NCBI GenBank assembly: GCA_021160245.1
Contig: JAGHCW010000053.1
Span: forward strand, 1 to 6,809
Origin: a bacterium
GTDB taxonomy: Bacteria; B130-G9
Length of the DNA stretch: 6,809 nt
Direction of reading: 5' to 3'
Each line of letters begins with the position of its first letter. The first letter of the stretch is position 1. The notes under the pieces are model-generated. The model made no database searches. It was not told where the DNA came from and saw only the letters and a program-made list of their open reading frames with translations. Below, one piece after another: positions 1 through 5,869 of the stretch. The translations under genes were made by a program, and so were the position numbers.

Positions 1-485
1 ATCGTAGGCAGCGCCATGAATGCGAGTAGAAAGCCCCCAGTCAAGGCGCACAGACCAGTGCTAAGACTAAATACGCTCTTCACAAGAGGAGCCATCACCA
101 TCAAACCAAAAAATCCGAGAACGACCGAGGGTAATCCGGCAAGAAGCTCAACCACCGGCTTGAGTATCTCTCGCTCCCTTGGTCTTGCCACATGAGATAT
201 GTATATTGCTGCTCCCAGCCCCAGAGGCACCGCAATCAACGTGGCAACGAGGGTAACAGATACGGAGCCAACGAAAAGCGACGTAATCCCGAACTGCTCC
301 TGCACGAACGAGATCGGACGCCAAACGGAACTCGTAAACGATGAGAAGGGGACCTCCCACACGGCGGGGAGGCCCTCCTTCACCAGGATGACAAGGATCG
401 TTGTGACCAGTAGTACTGAGCTTGAGGCGCAGACCAACAGGCTAGGTCTAACCCACCAGTCCGCGCCTTGCTTGTTATTTATCAT
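1..485 (-). CDS. pstC: Phosphate ABC transporter permease PstC (N-terminal part, cut by the window edge)
   Basis: Inner-membrane permease subunit of the PstSCAB high-affinity phosphate importer; it would pair with PstA and the ATPase PstB, neither of which is in the window. The frame is open from ATG at 485 to position 1, giving 161 codons with no stop. Visible features are a short cytoplasmic start, a hydrophobic helix at about residues 16-35, a periplasmic stretch containing SSVWRPI and FGITSLFVGS, a second long helix at about 85-112 ending in LGLGAAIYIS, then ELLAGLPSVVLGFFG, the conserved cytoplasmic-loop segment of PstC/PstA permeases. The ATG overlaps the pstS stop as ATGA and has no clear ribosome binding site of its own, so translational coupling to pstS is likely. 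The C-terminal part is outside the window. Identification rests on the family motifs plus the adjacent pstS. Confidence 0.93.
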   Translation of the reverse strand, partial: MINNKQGADWWVRPSLLVCASSSVLLVTTILVILVKEGLPAVWEVPFSSFTSSVWRPISFVQEQFGITSLFVGSVSVTLVATLIAVPLGLGAAIYISHVARPREREILKPVVELLAGLPSVVLGFFGLMVMAPLVKSVFSLSTGLCALTGGFLLAFMALPT

Positions 486-1366
486 TGGGCTTTTAGAGGA
501 ACGAACTTCATGGTCTCGACTATTCTCTGTCCTTCTGGGCTCTTAACAAAAAGCAGGAACCGTCCGGCCGGGCCTGTTGGCTGACCGTTTGTATACATCA
601 GCAGCGGTCTGGAAATCGGATAGTCCCCATTGGACACGGCATCAGCGGAAGGAGTAACTGCCCGCGAGGAATCTGATTTCTTCACCTTTACCATCTTCAC
701 GTCGGAGGTAAGCGCGTACCCAAGCCCGATGTAGCCAATGCTCCACCGGTCCTGCATAACGGAGTTCGCGATGGCCGCGTTGGATGAAAGCATTCTCGCG
801 TTCGCCGTGTAGTCGTCCTTCATCAGCACGTGCTTCTGGAAGTAAAGATACGTCCCCGAGGATGTGTCCCGCGTGAGCACGATTATCCTCTTGTCGGGAC
901 CGCCCACCTGACGCCAGTTCGTATAGCTACCGTTGAATATCCGGCGTATCTGGTCGAGTGTCAGGATACCTACTCTATTCTTTTTGTTCACTACGACGGA
1001 GATGCCATCATAAGCAACAATGTGCTCAACTGGCGTAATGCCCAGATTAGATGCCCTGTTCTTCTCCTTCTCCTTCCAGCGCCTCGAGCAGTTGGCGATG
1101 TCGCATGTGCCGTTAAGCATGGCCGCGATCCCCGTTCCCGAGCCACCGCCGGTTATCGATATGGAGACATCAGGCCGCAACTCCATGTAAGCCTCCGCCC
1201 AAGCGCTCGCGAGGTTGACTATTGTGTCAGAGCCCTTGACCACTACCTGCTGTTCGCCCAGCGCAATCGCTGGCGTCCCGAAATGGGCAACAGTCAAAAA
1301 TAGCGCAAGCGCCCCGACCGTTGCGATTGTCCTGAACCTGGCTGAAACTCTCCGTTTGGCGTGCAT
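482..1366 (-). CDS. pstS: Periplasmic phosphate-binding protein PstS
   Basis: Substrate-binding protein that captures phosphate in the periplasm and delivers it to PstC/PstA. From the chosen ATG the protein is 294 aa, typical of the shorter PstS family. Residues 1-37 form a Sec signal peptide (HAKRRVSARFR, then a hydrophobic core from TIATVGALALFL), with no lipobox cysteine. Phosphate-site motifs are present: GSDT (45-48), GGGSGTG (73-79), D89 and TRDTSSGT (165-172), followed by GYIGLGY (211-217). I chose 1366 rather than the longer GTG start at 1444 because AAGAGGAG lies 4 nt upstream and because the signal peptide then begins correctly. A minor oddity is NCSR at 92-95, where relatives usually read NSSR; Cys93 and Cys88 could form a pair. 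It lies 202 bp after phoR and probably has its own Pho-box promoter. Confidence 0.95.
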   Translation of the reverse strand: MHAKRRVSARFRTIATVGALALFLTVAHFGTPAIALGEQQVVVKGSDTIVNLASAWAEAYMELRPDVSISITGGGSGTGIAAMLNGTCDIANCSRRWKEKEKNRASNLGITPVEHIVAYDGISVVVNKKNRVGILTLDQIRRIFNGSYTNWRQVGGPDKRIIVLTRDTSSGTYLYFQKHVLMKDDYTANARMLSSNAAIANSVMQDRWSIGYIGLGYALTSDVKMVKVKKSDSSRAVTPSADAVSNGDYPISRPLLMYTNGQPTGPAGRFLLFVKSPEGQRIVETMKFVPLKAQ

Positions 1367-1370
1367 AGCT

Positions 1371-1378
1371 CTCCTCTT
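1371..1378 (-). promoter_or_regulatory. Ribosome binding site of pstS
   Basis: AAGAGGAG on the minus strand, 4 nt before ATG 1366. It decides the start: the upstream in-frame GTG at 1444 has no comparable site and would put 26 extra polar residues ahead of the signal peptide. Confidence 0.8.
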
Positions 1379-1457
1379 AGCTTGTTCGTTAGCCTTTGCC
1401 AAACATGAAGGCCCGAAATTGAGCCTTTCTAATTCTGAACTCACGATAACGCCTGTG

Positions 1458-1497
1458 ATTTAACTGCGCATGACAGATGCGTTAAGATTTCGTTAAG
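1458..1497 (-). promoter_or_regulatory. Candidate Pho box: four 7-bp units at 11-bp period upstream of pstS
   Basis: Read on the minus strand, four units follow one another with exactly 4 bp between them: CTTAACG (1497-1491), CTTAACG (1486-1480), TGTCATG (1475-1469) and GTTAAAT (1464-1458). Two are identical, one resembles the TGTCAT half-site of the enterobacterial Pho box, and the TTAAC core resembles the TTAACA repeats bound by PhoP in Bacillus. PhoB-type regulators bind tandem direct repeats with this 11-bp spacing. The array sits about 90-130 bp before the pstS ATG and lies in the only sizeable gap of the operon, so it probably lets PhoB activate pstSC separately from porin-phoBR. A -10-like GTTATC follows at 1450-1445, though it is a weak match. 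The spacing is seen in the sequence; binding is inferred. Confidence 0.6.
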
Positions 1498-1568
1498 CGG
1501 GGGGGAGGAGGTCGAGTTGTGAGAATCATCTAGCGAGATGAGGCGCCCTAGGGCATCACCTGGCTGGA

Positions 1569-3338
1569 TTAAACTGCCGGCAGCCTCATCGTGAACGTGG
1601 AGCCACGCCCGGGTTGGCTCTCCACCTGCATACTTCCACCGTGTAACGCGACGATGTGCTTGACGATTGAGAGGCCGAGGCCCGTTCCACCAAGCTCGCG
1701 CGACCTCGCGCTGTCTGCGCGATAGAAGCGCTCGAAGATGCGGTTGATATGACGCCTTTCGATGCCAATACCATCATCCCGAACAACTAGTATTGCGACG
1801 TTGTACTCCAAGCAGACCTTGATGACGATGTGACCGCCCTTCGCAGTGTATTTGACCGCGTTATCCACAAGGTCTCCAATCGCCTGTTCAAGAAGCGATT
1901 CATTGGCCTTGACGTTCACCGGGCGCTCGGGCGCCTCGAGGCGGAGGTCTAAACCTTTGCTTGAGGCGATGGGCATGAAGTTGGACCTGACACGGTCGGC
2001 GACCGAGACGATATTAATCACCGTTGCCTCGCTCATTTCTTGAACCGCCTCTAATTTCGAGAGCTGCAGTAGATCGTCGATTATTGAGTTCATGCGGTTT
2101 GAGTGCTTTTTGACCTTAGAGAGGAATTCCGGCAATTTCTCGGCATCGTTTAGCGCGCCGTCGAGTAACGTCTCGACGTAGCCTTTGATCAAGGTTATGG
2201 GCGTCTTCAGCTCATGGGAGACATTCGCCACAAAGCTCGTCCTTATCTCCTCCAGTTGCCGCATTCTCGTCACATCGCGTGCGACAATAAGGGTTCCGAC
2301 TCTGCTGCTGTCACCCCCTATGAGGGGAACTGCGTGGAGGCTCATAATTCGATGAGACGGCTCCTGCAGAACAATCTCAATCTCCGACTGCCCTGGGGAG
2401 GTTTGAGCTTCTTTCACGAATTGGGCAAGTGTTGCGTTACGAACCGCCTCAATGAGCATCATCCGCACTACGTCATTCCCTTCAGCCCCCATCATCTCCT
2501 TGAATGCTTGATTTGCTAGCAACACCCTTCCTGTCCTGTCAACTGTGATAATCCCCTCCTTCATACTCGATAGTATCGAGTGCATCTCATTCCGTTGGGC
2601 TGCCAGTGCATCGACGTTGAATTCCAGGCGTGTCGCCATCTCATTGAAGGCGTTTGATAAGACTCCCAGCTCGTCATTGGTCGAGACCTCTACTCTCACA
2701 TCCAAGTCCCCCTTACCAATGCGCCCGGCGGCTCGGCCCAACGACTCAAGAGGTTTTACAATGGAGCGACCGATAAGACCGCCCACAATCAACGCGAGCG
2801 CCGCTGCAACCAGAGCCCCCAGGCCCAGCGCGGCATAGACGGGCCTCAGCTGCTCAGAAGTCTCATCCTCGGGAACCGCGATTCGTACAACGCCAATTGC
2901 CTCCTGGTTACGAAGGAGCGGTATCGCAACGTAGAACATATACTTGCGGAGTGTCTTGCTGAAGCGGGTGTTCTCACCCAGACCACATTCCAGGGCGCCA
3001 ACCACCTCGGGCCGGGAACCGTGATTGTCCATAGTCTCTGCGTCGCCAAGCGAATCGCCCAATATATTACCGTCAAGGTCCATGATAGTAATCCGAGCCT
3101 CGGCAGCCCGGCCAAGTTCCTCGCAGATAGAATCACACTCCACGATGCGCGACTCCACGGGGATACGGAGAAACATCTGGCCAGCAAGCTGCGCTCGGAC
3201 TCTCAAGTCGGAGGAGAGTTCTGCCAGGAAGCGCCCCCTTAGGGAGACCCCTGCATAGACCGCCACCACCAGAACGCAGATAATGATGATGGTTACGTAC
3301 GAGATGTATAGGGTGCTATATAGACGCTTCATCTTCAT
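1569..3338 (-). CDS. phoR: Phosphate-regulon sensor histidine kinase, PhoR type (HAMP-PAS-HisKA-HATPase)
   Basis: Membrane sensor kinase that phosphorylates the adjacent PhoB-like regulator. From ATG 3338 it has 589 aa. Order of parts: TM helix 1 (about 11-31, TIIIICVLVVAVYAG), an extracytoplasmic domain (about 34-165), TM helix 2 (about 168-190), HAMP (about 191-243), PAS (about 252-355, GIITVDRTGRVLLAN), HisKA with VSHELKTP and phospho-acceptor His375, and an ATPase domain with N-box DNAVKYT (Asn493), G1 DDGIGIE (521-527), F-box FERFYRAD and G2 GGTGLGLS (550-557). All catalytic motifs are intact. An in-frame TTG at 3383 would add 15 residues but has no ribosome binding site; a second ATG at 3332 is also possible. 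The start lies inside phoB (23-nt overlap), implying coupled translation. The sizeable periplasmic domain resembles PhoR/ResE kinases of non-enteric bacteria. The phosphate role is inferred from pstSC next door. Confidence 0.92.
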   Translation of the reverse strand: MKMKRLYSTLYISYVTIIIICVLVVAVYAGVSLRGRFLAELSSDLRVRAQLAGQMFLRIPVESRIVECDSICEELGRAAEARITIMDLDGNILGDSLGDAETMDNHGSRPEVVGALECGLGENTRFSKTLRKYMFYVAIPLLRNQEAIGVVRIAVPEDETSEQLRPVYAALGLGALVAAALALIVGGLIGRSIVKPLESLGRAAGRIGKGDLDVRVEVSTNDELGVLSNAFNEMATRLEFNVDALAAQRNEMHSILSSMKEGIITVDRTGRVLLANQAFKEMMGAEGNDVVRMMLIEAVRNATLAQFVKEAQTSPGQSEIEIVLQEPSHRIMSLHAVPLIGGDSSRVGTLIVARDVTRMRQLEEIRTSFVANVSHELKTPITLIKGYVETLLDGALNDAEKLPEFLSKVKKHSNRMNSIIDDLLQLSKLEAVQEMSEATVINIVSVADRVRSNFMPIASSKGLDLRLEAPERPVNVKANESLLEQAIGDLVDNAVKYTAKGGHIVIKVCLEYNVAILVVRDDGIGIERRHINRIFERFYRADSARSRELGGTGLGLSIVKHIVALHGGSMQVESQPGRGSTFTMRLPAV

Positions 3339-4029
3339 TCGCCGGATACCGGAACTTATAACCCACACCCCGAACCGTCTCAATCAGCGGCCCGTATGAC
3401 CCGAGTTTCTTCCGAAGGGCAGCAATGTGAACGTCAACAGCCCTATCTATGATAACCACCTCTTCGCCACGAACGGCATCTATGACCTGGTAGCGGTCAT
3501 AAACCCGGCCACGTCCCCGCATCAAGAACTCGAGTATCTTAAACTCAGTAACTGTCAGCGCCAGTACCTTGCCATCCGCCCTCGCCTCGTAGCAGCGTGT
3601 ATCAACTAAAAGCCCCGCAGCCTTGAGTATCTTGCTCGAATCACTTGCACGCTCCGCTTTCCTTCGGAGAACGGCCCTCACTCTCGCGGTAAGGACTCTT
3701 GGGCTGAAAGGCTTTGTCATGTAATCGTCGGCGCCAAGCTCAAGGCCCAAAACCACATCCGCCTCCTCCGTCCTTGCAGTGAGCATGATTATCGGGATTT
3801 CAGCTGTCGCTTCAGATGCCTTCAGCTCTTTGCAGACATCGACGCCATCAACCATAGGAAGCATCAGGTCTAGAATGACGAGGTCAGGCTCGCAGCTCCT
3901 TGCCGCGGAAAGCGCCGCCTCGCCATTGTACTCCTTCAGGACATTGTAACCCGCGCGAGTCAGGTTGTAGTCAATGAGCTCAACAATGTCCCTCTCATCA
4001 TCCACCACCAAAATTGTCTTCTTGCTCAT
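3316..4029 (-). CDS. phoB: Phosphate-regulon response regulator, PhoB type (OmpR family)
   Basis: Cytoplasmic transcription factor activated by phosphorylation from the kinase encoded just downstream. It has 237 aa, normal for the OmpR/PhoB family. The receiver domain (about 4-118) has acidic residues Asp10 and Asp11, phospho-acceptor Asp54 in LDLMLP, Thr84 in MLTAR and Lys106 in TKPFSP. The C-terminal winged-helix domain (about 135-230) has LTVTEFKILEFL, the recognition-helix region VDVHIAALRKKL and the closing wing RGVGYKF. The ATG at 4029 is preceded only by a closely placed GAGG, a modest ribosome site. The stop (TAG) lies 23 nt inside phoR. The porin gene ends 69 bp upstream with no clear terminator between them, so read-through from the porin promoter is possible. 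Likely targets are the 11-bp repeat array before pstS and perhaps the porin promoter (inference). Confidence 0.93.
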   Translation of the reverse strand: MSKKTILVVDDERDIVELIDYNLTRAGYNVLKEYNGEAALSAARSCEPDLVILDLMLPMVDGVDVCKELKASEATAEIPIIMLTARTEEADVVLGLELGADDYMTKPFSPRVLTARVRAVLRRKAERASDSSKILKAAGLLVDTRCYEARADGKVLALTVTEFKILEFLMRGRGRVYDRYQVIDAVRGEEVVIIDRAVDVHIAALRKKLGSYGPLIETVRGVGYKFRYPANEDEASI

Positions 4030-4098
4030 AGCCTCATCAACCTATCATCGCCATCCTGCCGCTTCAAGTGGCACGTGCCCCGCCTCGCATCAGTTTGA

Positions 4099-5292
4099 TC
4101 ACAGCTTGACCTTCAGGTCAGCCTGTATCGTGAAGTGCCTGTGGCTCTCGGCGCCGTCCAGAACGTCCTTGGGCTCAGTCATAAGACCAGTGAGGTGAAG
4201 GGACGCTTTTTTGAACGGCTGATAGCCAACGCTTAGCTTATGTCCCTTTCGATTGGCGTGCCCAAAATCCGAATCGCAGAAGTCACCAGGCGCCGCGTTT
4301 GCCTCGATGTAAGCGAACTTGTACTTGACCTCCCAATCGTGCTTCTTCTTGCACTTGCCAACCTTCAGATGCGCCGCAAGCGCGGTGTCCTTGCCCTCAA
4401 ACTCCCCGTCTCCCCTGGCGTCATCGCCGGTGTTTATTGCCCAATCCAGTATCACTTTGATCGGCACAGGACCGGCCTTTACACCAAACTGAGCCACGAG
4501 GTCGAAGACATTGAAATCCCCTGCTGCCAGCACGCCATTGCTGTCAACGGGATTGCCATGCGCTTTGCGATAGCTCTTCTCAAACTCGTCAAAATCGTAA
4601 TATGCGGCGGCAAGAGCTGCCGAGAAGCCACCTGTCTTGAGCTTGATTCCGGCCTGTCCAGCAAGCATCCCCGAATCGTGGTCCGCATCCATCTTGTTCT
4701 CATCAAGGAACATCTGAGCCATTGTTACAAACGGGCGCACCGTCCCTTCGCTGAGCTCAAAGCTCTGATACAGGCCGTCCATATTTACGTCAGAATCCCA
4801 GAGGATATCCGTATGGACGAACGGGTTCTTGACCTTCCCACCGGCGAATGTAAGGCCGGGTAGGGCTGGCGGGCTATACTTGACGTATGCAAGATCGATC
4901 CAGACGGGCTTCTTGCTGTTGTTGCTCTCCATGGTCTGATTAGTCGAGGTCGGATCGTCGCTGGAACCCGAGGCAAGCCTGAACCCGACCTCGAGGCCAT
5001 CATCCTTGTACTTCTTCGTGAAGCCCAGCCTCAGGCGAAATCTGCCTCTTTGCCTGTCGTTTTCACATTCCCGACCATCCGAATCGGTGAACTCCCACCA
5101 TTCGCCCTGGTAGCGAAGCCGGAAATCGGCCTTGAACTTCAGACCTTTCAACCACTTGAGACCGCTATCCTTGAGCCATTCGTCCATCAGGCTTGAGTCA
5201 GTTTCACCCGCCCAAGACAGACCAGAAATCAATACCGCATGCACGATCAGCACAGCGATCGCCATTGTTATCAGGTGTTTGCCTTTGTACAT
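4099..5292 (-). CDS. Outer-membrane beta-barrel porin (Porin_5-like 'putative porin'), possible phosphate porin
   Basis: Predicted outer-membrane channel of 397 aa. Residues 1-28 form a Sec signal peptide (hydrophobic core ITMAIAVLIVHAVLISGL, cleavage expected after SWA). The mature protein starts with a short helical stretch (SSLMDEWLKDSGLKWLKGLK), followed by alternating amphipathic strands such as FKADFRLRYQGEW, GRFRLRLGFTKKY and GLEVGFRLASG. The segment GLTFAGGKVKNPFV...LWDSDVNMDGL is what I recognise from the putative-porin family. The last strand, FTIQADLKVKL, ends in Leu rather than the usual Phe. I chose ATG 5292 because GAGG lies 6 nt upstream and a proper signal peptide follows; the TTG at 5331 would add 13 residues. 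It sits directly before phoB, so a role in phosphate or anion uptake is plausible (inference). Substrate specificity cannot be read from the sequence. Confidence 0.85.
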   Translation of the reverse strand: MYKGKHLITMAIAVLIVHAVLISGLSWAGETDSSLMDEWLKDSGLKWLKGLKFKADFRLRYQGEWWEFTDSDGRECENDRQRGRFRLRLGFTKKYKDDGLEVGFRLASGSSDDPTSTNQTMESNNSKKPVWIDLAYVKYSPPALPGLTFAGGKVKNPFVHTDILWDSDVNMDGLYQSFELSEGTVRPFVTMAQMFLDENKMDADHDSGMLAGQAGIKLKTGGFSAALAAAYYDFDEFEKSYRKAHGNPVDSNGVLAAGDFNVFDLVAQFGVKAGPVPIKVILDWAINTGDDARGDGEFEGKDTALAAHLKVGKCKKKHDWEVKYKFAYIEANAAPGDFCDSDFGHANRKGHKLSVGYQPFKKASLHLTGLMTEPKDVLDGAESHRHFTIQADLKVKL

Positions 5293-5293
5293 T

Positions 5294-5306
5294 GAGTGCC
5301 TCACTC
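5294..5306 (-). promoter_or_regulatory. Porin ribosome binding site inside a small stem-loop
   Basis: On the minus strand GAGTG-AGG-CACTC forms a perfect 5-bp stem whose 3-nt loop is the AGG of the porin Shine-Dalgarno sequence (GAGG, 5302-5299, 6 nt before ATG 5292). The TGA of the small upstream ORF lies within the stem and loop, so a ribosome finishing that ORF would open it. The stem is short, so any effect on translation is uncertain. Confidence 0.35.
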
Positions 5307-5351
5307 CCTCTCGATGTCTAATTCTTGCCAATAACTGTCAAAAGAACTCAT
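5301..5351 (-). CDS. Possible 16-aa leader peptide upstream of the porin
   Basis: A 16-codon ORF encoding MSSFDSYWQELDIERE. Its ATG at 5351 is preceded by GAGAGG with 5-nt spacing (5362-5357), a better ribosome site than several full genes in this window have. Its TGA ends 8 nt before the porin ATG and overlaps the porin Shine-Dalgarno region, the arrangement expected for translational coupling or a leader that controls porin translation. The peptide is acidic and has no run of one amino acid, so a classical attenuator is not suggested. It could also be a chance ORF in a purine-rich untranslated leader. No homologue is known to me. Confidence 0.35.
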   Translation of the reverse strand: MSSFDSYWQELDIERE

Positions 5352-5415
5352 AGATTCCTCTCTTCCGCCGATTCCCTCCTTCCTCTCTCGCGAGATTCGC
5401 TAACACAATCATCCA

Positions 5416-5429
5416 GCGCCTCCGGGCGC
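5416..5429 (+). other. Perfect hairpin with UNCG-class tetraloop
   Basis: GCGCC-TCCG-GGCGC is a perfect 5-bp GC stem closed by C-G around TCCG, an unusually stable UNCG-type loop if transcribed on the plus strand. On the minus strand the loop is CGGA. No U-run follows on either strand, so it is not a standard intrinsic terminator. It would lie in the 5' leader of a porin transcript starting near 5435. Confidence 0.4.
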
Positions 5430-5469
5430 AGACTCATGCAACTTATAGTCCCTATGTGTGAGGTGGGTG

Positions 5470-5670
5470 TTGAGGATGCGCAAAGAAATAATGAATCCGC
5501 CGGATGAGATAGAAAATGCTTGGAATGCTGTCATTGAGGACGGCAGTGTCCGACGGGCTTTCCAGCCTGTCCCTCTATTACGTCATTCGATCTTGAACAC
5601 CGTCCGCCGAAATGCTATATCCTCTTCTACGAACGGACATCGCGTACTCTTTGTCCTAATGGCCCGATAA
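5470..5670 (+). CDS. Doubtful small ORF, hypothetical protein
   Basis: A short open frame starting at TTG 5470 or ATG 5476 and ending at TAA 5670 (66 or 64 aa). GAGGTG at 5460-5465 is spaced 4 nt from the TTG and 10 nt from the ATG, so initiation is conceivable. The protein begins MRKEIMNPPDEIENAWNAV, is hydrophilic and mixed in charge, and has no signal peptide, membrane segment or motif that I recognise. It lies divergent from the porin and upstream of the DUF4365 gene with 130 bp between. It may be a real small protein, a decayed gene fragment or chance; I lean to chance or a remnant. Confidence 0.22.
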   Translation: MRMRKEIMNPPDEIENAWNAVIEDGSVRRAFQPVPLLRHSILNTVRRNAISSSTNGHRVLFVLMAR

Positions 5671-5796
5671 ACGATAATTCGGAGTCGCCTCAATAATGTA
5701 TGCTTCGAGTTTGTGTGATTATGAGCGGCCGTGAACTATCCTGGCGAAACAAGAGAATGTCACAAGGCATGAGCGCAGATTATGGAATGCCGATGC

Positions 5797-5803
5797 GAGG
5801 TGA
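5797..5803 (+). promoter_or_regulatory. Ribosome binding site for the original DUF4365 start at ATG 5807
   Basis: GAGGTGA ends 3 nt before ATG 5807, with the GAGG core 6 nt away: a near-ideal Shine-Dalgarno sequence. The frame it serves reads only MKKAFDHA before TAA at 5831-5833, yet is the same frame as the DUF4365 protein. A strong site serving an eight-codon ORF in register with a gene argues that this was the gene's real start. Confidence 0.65.
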
Positions 5804-5806
5804 GAT

Positions 5807-5833
5807 ATGAAAAAGGCATTTGACCATGCCTAA
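5807..5833 (+). pseudogene. Detached N-terminal codons of the DUF4365 gene, ending at an in-frame TAA
   Basis: ATG 5807 opens eight codons (MKKAFDHA) and then meets TAA at 5831-5833. The same frame continues without another stop to 6769: RPIAHQTSDQGVLLFWNMLP, then the recognised DUF4365 core. A single base change in the TAA would restore a continuous 321-codon gene with a strong ribosome binding site. Either the gene is inactivated by one nonsense mutation, or the base is a sequencing error, or translation restarts downstream. TAA is used as a normal stop by phoR, so code reassignment is unlikely. Confidence 0.55.
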
Positions 5834-5869
5834 AGGCCGATAGCTCATCAGACAAGTGATCAGGGCGTT

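Larger units (their letters stand above)
5352..5806. other. Divergent intergenic region between the porin and the DUF4365 gene
   Basis: About 455 bp with no convincing protein gene. On the minus strand the stretch nearest the porin is purine-rich (5355-5395), containing a TCTCGCGAGA palindrome at 5386-5395. Further out are a hairpin at 5416-5429 and a -10-like TATAAG (5447-5442, minus strand) that could give a porin leader of about 140 nt, though I see no good -35 for it. A plus-strand ORF of doubtful standing runs from 5470 to 5670. From 5671 to 5796 nothing is recognised; no clear sigma-70 promoter for the DUF4365 gene is visible. Confidence 0.6.

Noticed and set aside
830-1303. Plus-strand open frame of 157 codons opposite pstS, and similar frames opposite phoR, the porin and the DUF4365 gene (for example 4240-4863 and 6605-6805).
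   Set aside because: They are antisense to genes with full family motifs, show no recognisable domains or ribosome sites, and are explained by codon bias of the real genes.
1504-1527. GGAGGAGGT on the plus strand resembling a strong ribosome binding site.
   Set aside because: No start codon with a reading frame of any length follows; GTG at 1519 reaches TAG within four codons.
1539-1554. Palindrome GCCCTAGGGC between phoR and pstS as a terminator.
   Set aside because: The stem is only 3 bp once a loop is allowed, and no T-run follows on the minus strand.
4070-4079. Palindrome GGCACGTGCC in the porin-phoB gap as an operator or terminator.
   Set aside because: It is a single 10-bp palindrome without flanking dyad or T-run; chance is likely in GC-rich sequence.
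4030-4098. Promoter for phoB (TTGAAG with TAGGTT 17 bp later).
   Set aside because: The match to the -10 consensus is poor and the spacer lies within a short gap where read-through from the porin is equally likely.
5303-5341. Possible second Pho box upstream of the porin (TTGACAG, TGGCAAG and AGACATC on the minus strand; CTGTCAA on the plus strand).
   Set aside because: The units are too dissimilar to each other and to the pstS array, the best pair is at 10- or 11-bp spacing depending on alignment, and they overlap the leader ORF. TTGACA could equally be a -35, but no -10 lies at the right distance.
5801-5833. Stop-codon reassignment (TAA as sense) to explain the interrupted DUF4365 frame.
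   Set aside because: phoR ends at TAA, phoB at TAG, and pstS and the porin at TGA, all at the expected family length, so TAA acts as a stop here.
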